DNA of 54,613 nt from 9FT-COMBO-48-23 sp964400675 (GTDB lineage Bacteria > Chloroflexota > Dehalococcoidia > GIF9 > UBA5629), in NCBI GenBank assembly GCA_964400675.1, contig CAYNVO010000012.1:1-54613 (forward strand). The letters are read 5' to 3'. This document shows positions 23,815-33,365 of this stretch, in pieces; positions within the stretch are counted from its first letter, which is position 1; each line of letters begins with the position of its first letter. The notes beneath the pieces were generated by a model. It had not been told where the DNA came from, ran no database searches, and saw nothing but the letters and a program-made list of their open reading frames with translations. Position numbers and translations under genes: made by a program.

Positions 23815-24811
23815 ACCGGGTGCGGGCATTGCCACTCCAGATACTCTTCCACCACCACCTATAGCAGTCTGGCAACATCGTCATATACTCGACCTGGATG
23901 ACTTCACCCGGGAAGAAATAGGGCTTGTATTAGAGACAGCCGACGCCATGGCAGAAGTGCTGACCAGGGAAGTAAAAAGGGTGCCAACATTAAGAGGCAA
24001 GACGGTTGTTACCATGTTCTACGAGCCGAGCACACGTACCCGTGCCTCATTCGAGCTGGCAGCTAAAAATCTGAGCGCTGATACGGTAAGTCTCGACGCT
24101 TCCAAAAGCAGCGTTACCAAGGGGGAATCCTTGATTGACAGCTTACGTACTATCCAGGCATTGGGCGCCGATTTTATAGTCATGCGCCATTCACAATCTG
24201 GAGCCCCTTATCTAGCCACGCAGCACGTCAACTGCAGCATAATAAATGCCGGAGATGGATGGCATGCCCACCCCTCCCAAGCCCTTCTGGACATCTACAC
24301 CATCCGCCGTCACTTAGGCAAACTGGACAACTTGAAGGTGGCAATCATGGGAGACATTATGCATAGCCGGGTAGCTCGCTCCAATATATGGGGCATGAGC
24401 ACCATGGGAGCCAGGATAGTACTCTGTGCTCCTAATACACTTTTACCACGATACCTGGAGAACTTCCTGGCTAAATGCCAGCTACCACATGTCAGCATCG
24501 AAACAGATATTGAGCCTGCCCTGGAAGATGCCGACGTGGTAATGCCTTTGAGACTGCAGATGGAAAGACAACAAAGCGGCCTACTGCCCAGCCTGCGAGA
24601 GTATATCCAGCTTTATCAGCTAACTACGGAACGGCTCTCCCTCGCCAGACAAAACGTCCTGGTTATGCACCCCGGACCTATTAACGAGGGCATTGAAATC
24701 AGCCCCGAGGTCGCCCATGGGGCTCAATCTGTAATTGAAGAGCAGGTATCCAACGGTGTAGCCATACGCATGGCATTGCTCTATCTAATCGCCGGAGGTA
24801 AAAACAAATAA
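23801..24811 (+). CDS. pyrB: Aspartate carbamoyltransferase catalytic subunit
   Basis: This 336-residue enzyme catalyses carbamoyl phosphate + aspartate to carbamoyl aspartate. Visible signatures are the carbamoyl-phosphate site STRTRASFELA, the SSVTKGES loop, HPSQALLDIYT, and MHPGPINEGIE near the end. It has an N-terminal extension of about 25 residues (GAGIATPDTLPPPP) over minimal homologues. No pyrI regulatory subunit is present, consistent with control by PyrR. A GGAGG lies within pyrR before the ATG, and the stop overlaps the pyrC start by one base. Confidence 0.96.
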   Translation: MKTIEPGAGIATPDTLPPPPIAVWQHRHILDLDDFTREEIGLVLETADAMAEVLTREVKRVPTLRGKTVVTMFYEPSTRTRASFELAAKNLSADTVSLDASKSSVTKGESLIDSLRTIQALGADFIVMRHSQSGAPYLATQHVNCSIINAGDGWHAHPSQALLDIYTIRRHLGKLDNLKVAIMGDIMHSRVARSNIWGMSTMGARIVLCAPNTLLPRYLENFLAKCQLPHVSIETDIEPALEDADVVMPLRLQMERQQSGLLPSLREYIQLYQLTTERLSLARQNVLVMHPGPINEGIEISPEVAHGAQSVIEEQVSNGVAIRMALLYLIAGGKNK

Positions 24812-26127
24812 TGTCCGCTACCCTACTAATAAGCGGCGGCCGTATCATCGACCCCAGCCAGGGAATAGACAAGGTTGCTGACCTGCTCATCACCAAAGGT
24901 AAAATCGCCTGGATTGGAGATAAAGGCAAAGCACCATCACAGCCCGACCTGACCTCCATTGATGCCACCGGGCTTATTGTCTGCCCCGGGTTTATCGACC
25001 TCCACTGCCATCTCCGCGAGCCAGGCTTTGAAGACAAGGAAACTATCGCCACCGGCACTAAAGCTGCCGCTAAAGGAGGTTTCACCACCATCTGTTGCAT
25101 GCCGAACACAAATCCTCCTCTCGACACTCAGACTTCCATAGATTATGTAAAGAAGATGACTGAGATTGAGGGCACGGTGCAAGTGCTGCCCATAGGCTGC
25201 ATCACCAAAGGAAGGCAGGGCAAAGAGCTAACTGAAATGAACGAACTGGCTAAGGTAGGAGTTATCGGTTTCAGTGACGATGGTGACCCGGTATCCAGCT
25301 CACGCATTATGTCAATGGCTATGGACTATAGCCAGAACTTAGGCTTGCCGATTATCGACCACTGCGAAGATAAAGAATTGAGTGGTGGCGGTTCTATGAA
25401 CGATGGCTGGGTATCAGCACGACTGGGACTTGAAGGCATACCTAAAGCTGCCGAGGAGATTATAATCGCCCGTGACCTTGCCCTGGCACAACTAACCGGC
25501 GCTAAGCTTCATGTCGCCCATGTCAGCACGGAGGGCTCAGTCGAACTTATCCGCAGGGCTAAAGAAAAGGGCATATCAGTCACCGCCGAAGTCACCCCCC
25601 ACCACCTGACCCTGACAGAAGAACGAGTGATGGGCAGCCAACTGACATACGATACCAACGCTAAAGTCAACCCCCCACTGCGCACCAAAGAAGACATCGC
25701 CGCTTTAATCCAAGGGCTTAAAGATGGCACTATCGATGCCATCGCCACAGACCACGCTCCTCACACACTGGTAGATAAAATGTGCGAATTTGGGCTGGCA
25801 GCTTTCGGTATCAGCGGGCTGGAAACAGCGCTCGCCTGCCTCATGAGTCTGGTGCATGGCGGACAATTGGACATGAAAACTCTAATCTCCAAACTTGCGT
25901 TTGAGCCAGCCAGAATCATCAGTACCAGATATGGAGAGCTCGGCACGTTAAAAACTGGTTGCCGAGCTGATGTTACTCTTTTTGCCCCAAACAAGGAATG
26001 GACAGTCAACAGCCAGGACTTCGTTTCTAAAGGCAAGAATACCCCATTCGATGGCTGCCATTTCAAAGGCAGGGTAAGCATGACCATATTGTCCGGAAAA
26101 GTAATCTACGGGGACAATTCAGCATAA
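24811..26127 (+). CDS. pyrC: Dihydroorotase
   Basis: This 438-residue amidohydrolase cyclises carbamoyl aspartate. It has the metal ligands DLHCHLREPG (about residue 60), the CMPNTNPP loop, HCEDKEL (about 186), HVAHVST (about 235) and the catalytic ATDHAPH (about 310). The layout matches class I (PyrC type I) dihydroorotases. It is coupled to pyrB by a one-base overlap, TAATG. In many bacteria carA comes next; here carB follows after 22 bp with its own AAGAAGGAGAG site. Confidence 0.96.
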   Translation: MSATLLISGGRIIDPSQGIDKVADLLITKGKIAWIGDKGKAPSQPDLTSIDATGLIVCPGFIDLHCHLREPGFEDKETIATGTKAAAKGGFTTICCMPNTNPPLDTQTSIDYVKKMTEIEGTVQVLPIGCITKGRQGKELTEMNELAKVGVIGFSDDGDPVSSSRIMSMAMDYSQNLGLPIIDHCEDKELSGGGSMNDGWVSARLGLEGIPKAAEEIIIARDLALAQLTGAKLHVAHVSTEGSVELIRRAKEKGISVTAEVTPHHLTLTEERVMGSQLTYDTNAKVNPPLRTKEDIAALIQGLKDGTIDAIATDHAPHTLVDKMCEFGLAAFGISGLETALACLMSLVHGGQLDMKTLISKLAFEPARIISTRYGELGTLKTGCRADVTLFAPNKEWTVNSQDFVSKGKNTPFDGCHFKGRVSMTILSGKVIYGDNSA

Positions 26128-26149
26128 AAAAGAAGGAGAGAGACTCTAT

Positions 26150-29100
26150 ATGCCAAGACGTAACGACATCAAGAAAGTAATGATTATCGGCTCAGGACCT
26201 ATCGTAATAGGACAGGCCTGCGAATTCGACTACTCCGGAACACAGGCTTGCAAAGCTCTCCGAAGTCTAGGCTATGAAATCGTACTGGTAAATTCAAATC
26301 CGGCGACTATCATGACCGACCCTGGAATGGCAGACGTCACCTATATCGAGCCGCTCAACCTGGAGATGATGACCCAGATTATTGAAAAGGAACGACCTGA
26401 TGCTCTGCTGCCTAACCTGGGCGGACAGACAGGTCTCAATCTAAGCGCTGAACTGTCAAGTTCGGGGGTACTTGACAAATATGGCGTCCAGGTCATCGGT
26501 GTTGACATCGACGCCATTAAAAGCGGCGAGGACCGTATCACATTTAAAGAGACTATGAACCGCCTGGGAATAGATATGCCCCAAAGCCAGGCAGTCTACA
26601 ACGTTGAGGACGCGGAAAAGGTCGCCTCTGAGCTCGGGTATCCAGTAGTCATCCGCCCCGCTTACACCATGGGTGGAACCGGCGGTGGTCTTGTCTACAA
26701 CGTAGAAGAATTACGCACCGTTGCCAGTCGCGGCATTTCGGCAAGCCTTATCGGGCAAGTACTGGTAGAGGAGTCAGTTCTAGGATGGGAAGAGCTGGAA
26801 CTGGAAGTAGTCCGTGATTCCAAGAACCAGATGATTACCGTATGCTTTATCGAGAATGTAGACGCCATGGGTGTTCACACCGGCGATTCATTTTGTACCG
26901 CTCCTATGCTTACAATCGATACCGCCTTACAGAAACGCCTCCAGGAGTATTCCTATAGAATCGTGGAGGCAATACGTGTAATAGGGGGAACTAACATTCA
27001 GTTCGCGCATGACCCCAAGACAGGACATGTCGTCGTAATAGAAATCAACCCCCGAACTTCGCGCTCATCAGCCCTCGCCTCCAAGGCGACTGGCTTCCCG
27101 ATCGCCTTCGTTTCCGCCAAATTAGCCGCTGGACTTACACTCGATGAAATCCCCTACTGGCGAGACGGGACACTGGAAAAGTACACGCCTTCTGGCGACT
27201 ACGTGGTGGTCAAGTTTGCCCGGTGGGCTTTCGAAAAATTCAAGGATGCTGAGGACAAGCTTGGCACTCAGATGCGTGCCGTCGGCGAGGTTATGAGCAT
27301 CGGTAAGACTTACAAGGAAGCGCTTCAAAAGTCAATTCGTTCCCTGGAAAACGGTCGCTATGGATTTGGCTTCGCCAGAGACTTTTACCAGAAATCCCTG
27401 GACGAGCTGATGAGTATGTTAAACGAACCAACGAGCGAGCGGCAGTTCATAATGTATGAGGCTCTGCGAAAAGGTGCCGATGTACAGAAACTCTATGAGA
27501 AGACTTATATCAAACCCTGGTTTATCAACCAGATGAAAGAGCTGGTAGAGCTTGAAGAAAAAATCCTCAATTACAGAGGCAAGTCACTGCCAGACGACCT
27601 GCTTATCCAGGCCAAGAAAGATGGCTTCTCAGACCGTTATCTTTCACGGATTCTTGATGTACCGGAAAAGGAAATTCGCCGAAAACGTGTTTCTCTCGGC
27701 GTCGTCGAAGGCTGGGAGCCCGTTCCTGTCAGCGGTGTAGAAAATGCAGCCTACTACTTTTCAACTTACAACTCACCCGACCAGACCACAAGCAGCAACA
27801 GGCGTAAAGTAATGGTGCTGGGAGGCGGTCCTAACCGCATCGGTCAGGGTATAGAATTCGATTACTGCTGTGTCCACGCAGCTTTTGCCCTGCGCGACGA
27901 GGGATACGAAACTATAATGGTTAACTGTAATCCGGAAACAGTGTCAACAGATTACGACACTTCGGATAAGCTTTACTTCGAACCGCTTACGGTTGAAGAC
28001 GTCTTAAGCATCTACGAAAAGGAAAAACCTGAAGGCGTCATAGTGCAATTCGGTGGTCAGACACCACTGAACATTGCCAACGAATTAACCGAAGCCGGTG
28101 TCAAAATCTTAGGCACATCACCTGAAACCATAGACCTTGCCGAAGACCGTGACCGCTTCCGCCAGATGATGCAAAAGCTTAACATCCCGATGCCAGAATC
28201 TGGAATGGCTAGCAATCTAGATGAAGCACTGAATGTCGCCAGGCGAATCGGGTATCCCTTGATGGTGCGCCCATCATACGTGCTAGGCGGCCGTGGCATG
28301 GAAGTGGTACATGACGAGGAGATGCTCAAAGAATACGTCGCCGCAGCAGTAGACGTAACCCCCGACCGCCCAATTTTAATTGACAAGTTCCTTGAAAACG
28401 CAATCGAGTCCGAGGCAGACGCTATAGCCGATGGAAGCGATGCCTTTGTGCCGGCAGTTATGGAGCATATAGAGCTAGCCGGCGTCCACTCCGGTGATTC
28501 AGCCTGTGTAATACCACCTGTAAGTATACCTCAGCAACACATCGATACCATCAACGAATACACAAAGAGAATAGCCACGGAACTTAACGTGATAGGTCTT
28601 ATGAATATTCAGTACGCCATAGCTAAGGATGTTGTCTATGTACTGGAAGCTAATCCCCGAGCATCACGAACCGTGCCGCTGGTCTCGAAAGTGTGCAATG
28701 TTTCCATGGCGAGGTTGGCAACCCAAATTATGCTGGGCAAGAAACTCCCGGAGCTAAACCTAAAACCCCGCCACATCACTCATTTCGGCGTCAAGGAAGC
28801 GGTATTCCCATTTCCCATGTTTCCTGAGGTGGACCCCATTCTGGGACCTGAAATGCGGTCAACCGGAGAGGTGCTGGGGATTGCAAACTCATTCGGGCTC
28901 GCCTTCTTTAAGGCACAGGCGGCCGCGCAACAATTGCTCCCAGCAGAAGGGACGATTTTGATAAGCCTGTTCAGCAAAGACTTGCCTGCTGCATCAGAAG
29001 TAGCAAAGCGATTCGCCGACCTCGGTTTTAATATCAAGGCAACACGCGGCACCCGCAAATTTCTAGCCAAACAAGGCATCAAGTCAGACCTGATACTGAA

Positions 29101-29350
29101 GATGCATGAGGGACGGCCAAACATCGCCGACGGAATCAAGAACAGGGAAGTCCGGCTGGTAATCAACACTCCCAGTGGCAAGCTAAGCAAACACGACGAT
29201 TCCTATATCCGCAAGACGGCAATCAAGCACAAGGTGACTTACATAACAACACTTGCCGCCGCCGCCGCCGCTGCCAAGGGTATTGCGGCATATCGCAACG
29301 GCAGGCTGGAGGTTAAATCTCTGCAAAGCTATCATGCCGACATTACATAG
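26150..29350 (+). CDS. carB: Carbamoyl phosphate synthase large subunit
   Basis: At 1066 residues this is full length for CarB. Two homologous halves each contain an ATP-grasp unit (GSGPIVIGQ...EFDYSG in the first; GGGPNRIGQGIEFDYCC in the second, about residue 560). The C-terminal MGS-like allosteric domain (about 940-1066) binds UMP or ornithine in relatives. It makes carbamoyl phosphate using ammonia delivered by the glutaminase CarA. carA is not next to it in this window. A run of seven alanines lies near the end. Confidence 0.97.
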   Translation: MPRRNDIKKVMIIGSGPIVIGQACEFDYSGTQACKALRSLGYEIVLVNSNPATIMTDPGMADVTYIEPLNLEMMTQIIEKERPDALLPNLGGQTGLNLSAELSSSGVLDKYGVQVIGVDIDAIKSGEDRITFKETMNRLGIDMPQSQAVYNVEDAEKVASELGYPVVIRPAYTMGGTGGGLVYNVEELRTVASRGISASLIGQVLVEESVLGWEELELEVVRDSKNQMITVCFIENVDAMGVHTGDSFCTAPMLTIDTALQKRLQEYSYRIVEAIRVIGGTNIQFAHDPKTGHVVVIEINPRTSRSSALASKATGFPIAFVSAKLAAGLTLDEIPYWRDGTLEKYTPSGDYVVVKFARWAFEKFKDAEDKLGTQMRAVGEVMSIGKTYKEALQKSIRSLENGRYGFGFARDFYQKSLDELMSMLNEPTSERQFIMYEALRKGADVQKLYEKTYIKPWFINQMKELVELEEKILNYRGKSLPDDLLIQAKKDGFSDRYLSRILDVPEKEIRRKRVSLGVVEGWEPVPVSGVENAAYYFSTYNSPDQTTSSNRRKVMVLGGGPNRIGQGIEFDYCCVHAAFALRDEGYETIMVNCNPETVSTDYDTSDKLYFEPLTVEDVLSIYEKEKPEGVIVQFGGQTPLNIANELTEAGVKILGTSPETIDLAEDRDRFRQMMQKLNIPMPESGMASNLDEALNVARRIGYPLMVRPSYVLGGRGMEVVHDEEMLKEYVAAAVDVTPDRPILIDKFLENAIESEADAIADGSDAFVPAVMEHIELAGVHSGDSACVIPPVSIPQQHIDTINEYTKRIATELNVIGLMNIQYAIAKDVVYVLEANPRASRTVPLVSKVCNVSMARLATQIMLGKKLPELNLKPRHITHFGVKEAVFPFPMFPEVDPILGPEMRSTGEVLGIANSFGLAFFKAQAAAQQLLPAEGTILISLFSKDLPAASEVAKRFADLGFNIKATRGTRKFLAKQGIKSDLILKMHEGRPNIADGIKNREVRLVINTPSGKLSKHDDSYIRKTAIKHKVTYITTLAAAAAAAKGIAAYRNGRLEVKSLQSYHADIT

Positions 29351-29375
29351 ATACGGGGGTTAAATAGTTCACCTG

Positions 29376-30149
29376 TTGAAGCAAGTTACAGCCAGAATCA
29401 TATCCAACCTCGAGCCAATGCCCGGTCATTGCCTCATCTGCGTCGAAGCTCCCGAAATCGTGGCTGCAGCAAAGGCAGGACAGTTCGTTACTGTCAGATG
29501 CGGAGAGACACTTATTTTGCGCCGACCTCTCAGCATTCACCAGTCAACTGACTCCAAATATCTTCATCTCCTTTTCAAGATAGTCGGCAAAGGCACCATA
29601 TGGCTATCTCAAAGGCAGAAAGGCGAGAAATTAGATTTGATTGGACCTCTAGGTAAAGGTTTCTCTATAGAGCCAGCATCAAAGAAATTGCTACTGGTAG
29701 CCGGCGGAATAGGCATTGCTCCCCTGGTCCTACTTGCCAAAAATGCAGCAAGTGAAGGAAGGTCCGTGAAGCTGCTCTTAGGCGCACGAACGAAGGACGG
29801 GCTTTACCCCCGGAAATATCTTCCAGGCGGCATCGAGACAATAATTGCTACCGAAGATGACAGCGACGGCGAAAAGGGCAGGGTGACCGACATTTTAGCC
29901 CGATACATCGATTGGGCTGACCAAATCTACGCCTGCGGGCCATTAGGCATGTACAAAGCAATAGCCGAGCAGAAACAGCAATGGCTAAATAATAAACCTG
30001 TCCAGGTATCATTGGAAGTGCGGATGGGATGTGGCATCGGCGCTTGCTTTAGCTGCAGCATCAAAACAAAAAATGGCATGAAACAGGTATGCCGTGATGG
30101 CCCTGTTTTCAACCTGGACGAAGTTATATTGGAGGAGGTAAGAATATGA
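29376..30149 (+). CDS. pyrK: Dihydroorotate dehydrogenase electron-transfer subunit PyrK
   Basis: This 257-residue flavin/iron-sulfur protein has the FAD-binding LRRPLSIH, the NAD-binding LVAGGIGIAPL, and the [2Fe-2S] ligands Cys-x4-Cys-x2-Cys-x11-Cys in CGIGACFSC...VC (about residues 220-240). It passes electrons from dihydroorotate dehydrogenase B to NAD+. Its catalytic partner pyrD is not in the window. The start is TTG at 29376 behind a weak GGGGG stretch. It overlaps yjbQ by four bases (ATGA). Confidence 0.93.
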   Translation: MKQVTARIISNLEPMPGHCLICVEAPEIVAAAKAGQFVTVRCGETLILRRPLSIHQSTDSKYLHLLFKIVGKGTIWLSQRQKGEKLDLIGPLGKGFSIEPASKKLLLVAGGIGIAPLVLLAKNAASEGRSVKLLLGARTKDGLYPRKYLPGGIETIIATEDDSDGEKGRVTDILARYIDWADQIYACGPLGMYKAIAEQKQQWLNNKPVQVSLEVRMGCGIGACFSCSIKTKNGMKQVCRDGPVFNLDEVILEEVRI

Positions 30150-30565
30150 CGGTAATAAACAAAACCATCCGCCTCAGCACCAGAGGAAATTGCGATATGA
30201 CAGATATAACCGCTGAAATAGCCGGCGAGATTAAAAATTCAAATATTAATAATGGCATAGCCACCATTTTTATCTCCGGGTCAACCGCAGGCATAACAAC
30301 TATTGAATACGAGGATGGGCTGATTAGCGATTTCAAGAATATGTGGGAACGGCAGGCGCCTTCAAACATACCTTATCAGCACAACCAGAGATGGGGAGAC
30401 GGAAACGGACACTCTCACGTGAGGGCTTCACTACAGGGCCCCTCATTGGTCGTGCCCTTTGCCAATAAGAAAATGACGCTTGGAACCTGGCAGCAAATTG
30501 TAGTGGTAGACTTCGACAATCGCCCCAGAACCAGAGAGGTCATACTGCAGCTCTTGGGCGAATAA
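30146..30565 (+). CDS. yjbQ: YjbQ/UPF0047 family protein
   Basis: This is a 139-residue single-domain protein of the YjbQ (UPF0047) family. It has ISGSTAGITTIEYEDGL, the conserved Asp/His-bearing segment WGDGNGHSHVRASL, LGTWQQIVVVDFDNRPR and a short C-terminus. Members are reported to have weak thiamine-phosphate-synthase-like activity; the in vivo role is unclear. It is translationally coupled to pyrK and is the last gene of the pyr transcript as far as can be seen. Confidence 0.9.
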   Translation: MTVINKTIRLSTRGNCDMTDITAEIAGEIKNSNINNGIATIFISGSTAGITTIEYEDGLISDFKNMWERQAPSNIPYQHNQRWGDGNGHSHVRASLQGPSLVVPFANKKMTLGTWQQIVVVDFDNRPRTREVILQLLGE

Positions 30566-30693
30566 GAAACCTGATACATATCTTCACAGGCAACTTTGGC
30601 ATATCATTGTAATAGCCATTTACTGTAAGGTAAAATGTCGCTTGACTTCTCGTATTCGCTTCTACTCAAACTGAAATAGAGACAAATAGTCAA

Positions 30694-31944
30694 ATGCGTA
30701 TCTGCTTGCTCAGCTACAGAAGCTATCGCTATTCCGGCGGACAGGGTATTTACCTTCTATACCTTAGCCGCTCCCTACGCGACCTCGGTCATCAGGTAGA
30801 TGTAATATCGGGACCACCATACCCGGATCTGGATGACGGAGTAAGGCTGATTAAATTGCCCAGCCTCGACCTGTATTCGATGTCGTCAGTCAGACGACTT
30901 TTTATAAATCCACTAAAACTGAATACATTTCCCAGCCTGGTAGAGTGGCTCGGCACCATGAGCGGCTACTTCTCAGAACCTATGGCATTCGGCATGCGAG
31001 CCTATAACCTCATGCGTAACGGCCCAGAAAACAAATACGACATTATTCATGATAATCAGACCCTGGCATATGGTGTGCTTAAAATTCAGGAGCTCGGACT
31101 GCCAATAGTTGAGACTATACATCATCCCGTAACCATTGACCGAGATTTAGCCATTCAATCAGCAACTTCACTTAAAGATAAATTAGGCTTAAGGAGATGG
31201 TTTTCTTTCATCAACATGCAAATCAAAGTTGCTCGCAGGCTTTCCCACTTAATTACAGTCTCACAGACTGCCCGCCAGCACATTGCTGATACCTTCAAAA
31301 TATCCCAGGACAAGCTCCGCGTTATATACAATGGGATTGACACTGATATTTTCAGTCCTTCCCCGAAGGTGAACAGAATGGAAAACAGGCTTCTGGTTGT
31401 AATAAGCAGAGACACCCCTGTTAAAGGCTTGAGATATATGCTGGAAACACTGGCAATATTGAGGCAGAAACACCCCCTCGAGCTAATAGTAATAGCCAAA
31501 GGCACCGATAACAGCACAACGCAGAGGCTCATCAATAAACTGGGCATAAGAAATTATGTAAAGTTCATCGACGAGATAGACACTGCTGAACTTGTACACC
31601 AGTACAGGCTTGCCAGTACTGTAGTCATTCCATCAATATATGAGGGTTTCGGCTTGCCCGCTGCCGAAGCCATGTCTTGCGGGGCTCCGGTGGTCTCCAC
31701 CACCGCAGGTGCTTTACCAGAGGTAGTAGGAGATGCCGGCATACTGGTGCCCCCCGCTGATGTGAAGGCTCTCGCAGATGCGATTTCAGCGCTTGTGATT
31801 AGCCCAAATAGACGTAAACATCTCAGCGAGATTGGACGAAAGCGAATAATACAGAACTTTAACTGGCTAAATACAGCCAGATACACTGCTGATGTCTACG
31901 CCGAGGCAATCGAATACCATAAACACATAAATCGAATTGCTTAG
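30694..31944 (+). CDS. GT4-family glycosyltransferase, tandem copy 1
   Basis: This 416-residue GT-B fold enzyme starts with the acceptor-side motif SYRSYRYSGGQGIYL. The nucleotide-sugar site EGFGLPAAEAMSCGAPVV (EX7E, about residues 317-334) and the GILVPPAD tail are typical of GT4 (glycosyl transferases group 1). It transfers a sugar from a nucleotide donor to a lipid or glycan acceptor at the cytoplasmic membrane face; the sugars are unknown. The ATG has no clear ribosome site. It is closely paralogous and equal in length to the next gene. Confidence 0.88.
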   Translation: MRICLLSYRSYRYSGGQGIYLLYLSRSLRDLGHQVDVISGPPYPDLDDGVRLIKLPSLDLYSMSSVRRLFINPLKLNTFPSLVEWLGTMSGYFSEPMAFGMRAYNLMRNGPENKYDIIHDNQTLAYGVLKIQELGLPIVETIHHPVTIDRDLAIQSATSLKDKLGLRRWFSFINMQIKVARRLSHLITVSQTARQHIADTFKISQDKLRVIYNGIDTDIFSPSPKVNRMENRLLVVISRDTPVKGLRYMLETLAILRQKHPLELIVIAKGTDNSTTQRLINKLGIRNYVKFIDEIDTAELVHQYRLASTVVIPSIYEGFGLPAAEAMSCGAPVVSTTAGALPEVVGDAGILVPPADVKALADAISALVISPNRRKHLSEIGRKRIIQNFNWLNTARYTADVYAEAIEYHKHINRIA

Positions 31945-31992
31945 TTTTTACTAATAAAAATTCCCCATTTCCATCCGCGCCCTCTACTCAAT

Positions 31993-32016
31993 GCTAGATA
32001 TGTTGATATATCTAGC
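31993..32016. promoter_or_regulatory. Palindrome between the glycosyltransferase genes
   Basis: GCTAGATAT (31993-32001) and ATATCTAGC (32008-32016) are perfect inverted arms separated by six bases. AT-rich DNA follows. It could be an operator or a transcript hairpin; no T-run follows directly. Confidence 0.45.
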
Positions 32017-32087
32017 AAACATATGTAAAATACCTTGGGGATTTTGTGCTTTTCCCCTGAATTCCCGATGTTTAGGCAGATTACAAA

Positions 32088-33338
32088 ATGCGCATATGCC
32101 TGCTCAGTTATAGATGCTATCGCTATTCCGGCGGACAGGGCATTTATGTCCGCTACTTAAGCCGTTGCCTTCATGAGCTTGGACACGATGTTGAAGTAAT
32201 AGCAGGACCGCCATACCCGGAACTGGACAATGGTATAAAGCTAATCAAGCTGCCCAGCCTCGACCTGTATGCGCTGCCGGAAATACAACGCTTCCTTATA
32301 AACCCCCTGAAATTGAACTCCACGACTAATTTTATAGAATGGCTTGGTGTTTGCACTGGATTTTTCACCGAGCCATCGACTTTCGGCATGCGCGCCTATA
32401 ATTTCCTGCGCAGCAATAATGGAAATAGAAAATATGACGTTATCCACGACAATCAAAGTCTTTCACACAGCATCCTGAAAATAAAAAGGCTCGGCACACC
32501 GGTGGTAACAACAATTCATCACCCTATCACCATCGACCGGGACTTAGCCCTCAAAGCAGCCAGGTCTCTATGGCGAAAAATGGGCATCAAGAGATGGTAT
32601 GCATTTGCCAATATGCAGCTCAAAGTTGCCAAAAAGCTGTCACACTTTATTACCGGCTCACATAATTCTTATCGCGAGATTATCGACATCTTTAAGCTGC
32701 CAGAAGATAGCCTGCGAGTTATCTATGATGGTGTTGATAGCTCTATATTCACTCAAGCCCCCGGTGTCAGGCGCCTGGAAAACCGCCTGCTGGTAATAAA
32801 CAGCGGTGATATCCCATTAAAAGGATTGAAATACCTGCTTGAGGCAGTCGCTGCTCTACGGTCAGAGCATAAAGTAGAACTCGTGATAATTGGCAAACAG
32901 ATGAAAAATGGTTACTCGGAAGGAGTAGTTGACAGCTTGGGCATTGCTGACTGTGTTACGCATCTCGGACAGGTGGATACAACTGAACTTGTACGCCAGT
33001 ACTCCATGGCAACTATGTTAGTGGTGCCATCTGTTTACGAGGGTTTTGGTCTGCCTGCTGCTGAAGCCATGTGCTGTAGCACGCCTGTAATTTCAACAAC
33101 GGCTGGAGCCTTACCTGAAATTGTCGGCGATGCCGGCATACTGGTGCCTCCGGCTGATACCAGAGCGCTGGCAGAGGCGATTGCAGGCTTACTGGATAAT
33201 CCAGATAGGCGCAGACAACTTAGTGAGGAAGGACAAAGACGAATAATAAACATGTTTGACTGGAGAAACACTGCCAAACATACGGTTGACGTCTACAGGG
33301 AAGCTATTGAGCACCAAAAAATTATCGAGGCGCAATGA
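32088..33338 (+). CDS. GT4-family glycosyltransferase, tandem copy 2
   Basis: This 416-residue paralogue of the preceding enzyme has the same length and architecture: SYRCYRYSGGQGIYV start, HDNQSLSHS, EGFGLPAAEAMCCSTPV with the EX7E motif, and GILVPPADT. Divergence is concentrated in the middle (residues about 85-250), which may mean different acceptors. Together with the downstream toroid protein and methyltransferase it may build a glycolipid or modified isoprenoid; that pathway is inferred. Confidence 0.88.
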   Translation: MRICLLSYRCYRYSGGQGIYVRYLSRCLHELGHDVEVIAGPPYPELDNGIKLIKLPSLDLYALPEIQRFLINPLKLNSTTNFIEWLGVCTGFFTEPSTFGMRAYNFLRSNNGNRKYDVIHDNQSLSHSILKIKRLGTPVVTTIHHPITIDRDLALKAARSLWRKMGIKRWYAFANMQLKVAKKLSHFITGSHNSYREIIDIFKLPEDSLRVIYDGVDSSIFTQAPGVRRLENRLLVINSGDIPLKGLKYLLEAVAALRSEHKVELVIIGKQMKNGYSEGVVDSLGIADCVTHLGQVDTTELVRQYSMATMLVVPSVYEGFGLPAAEAMCCSTPVISTTAGALPEIVGDAGILVPPADTRALAEAIAGLLDNPDRRRQLSEEGQRRIINMFDWRNTAKHTVDVYREAIEHQKIIEAQ

Positions 33339-33365
33339 GATATACCACCCAAGGAGCAATCTAAA

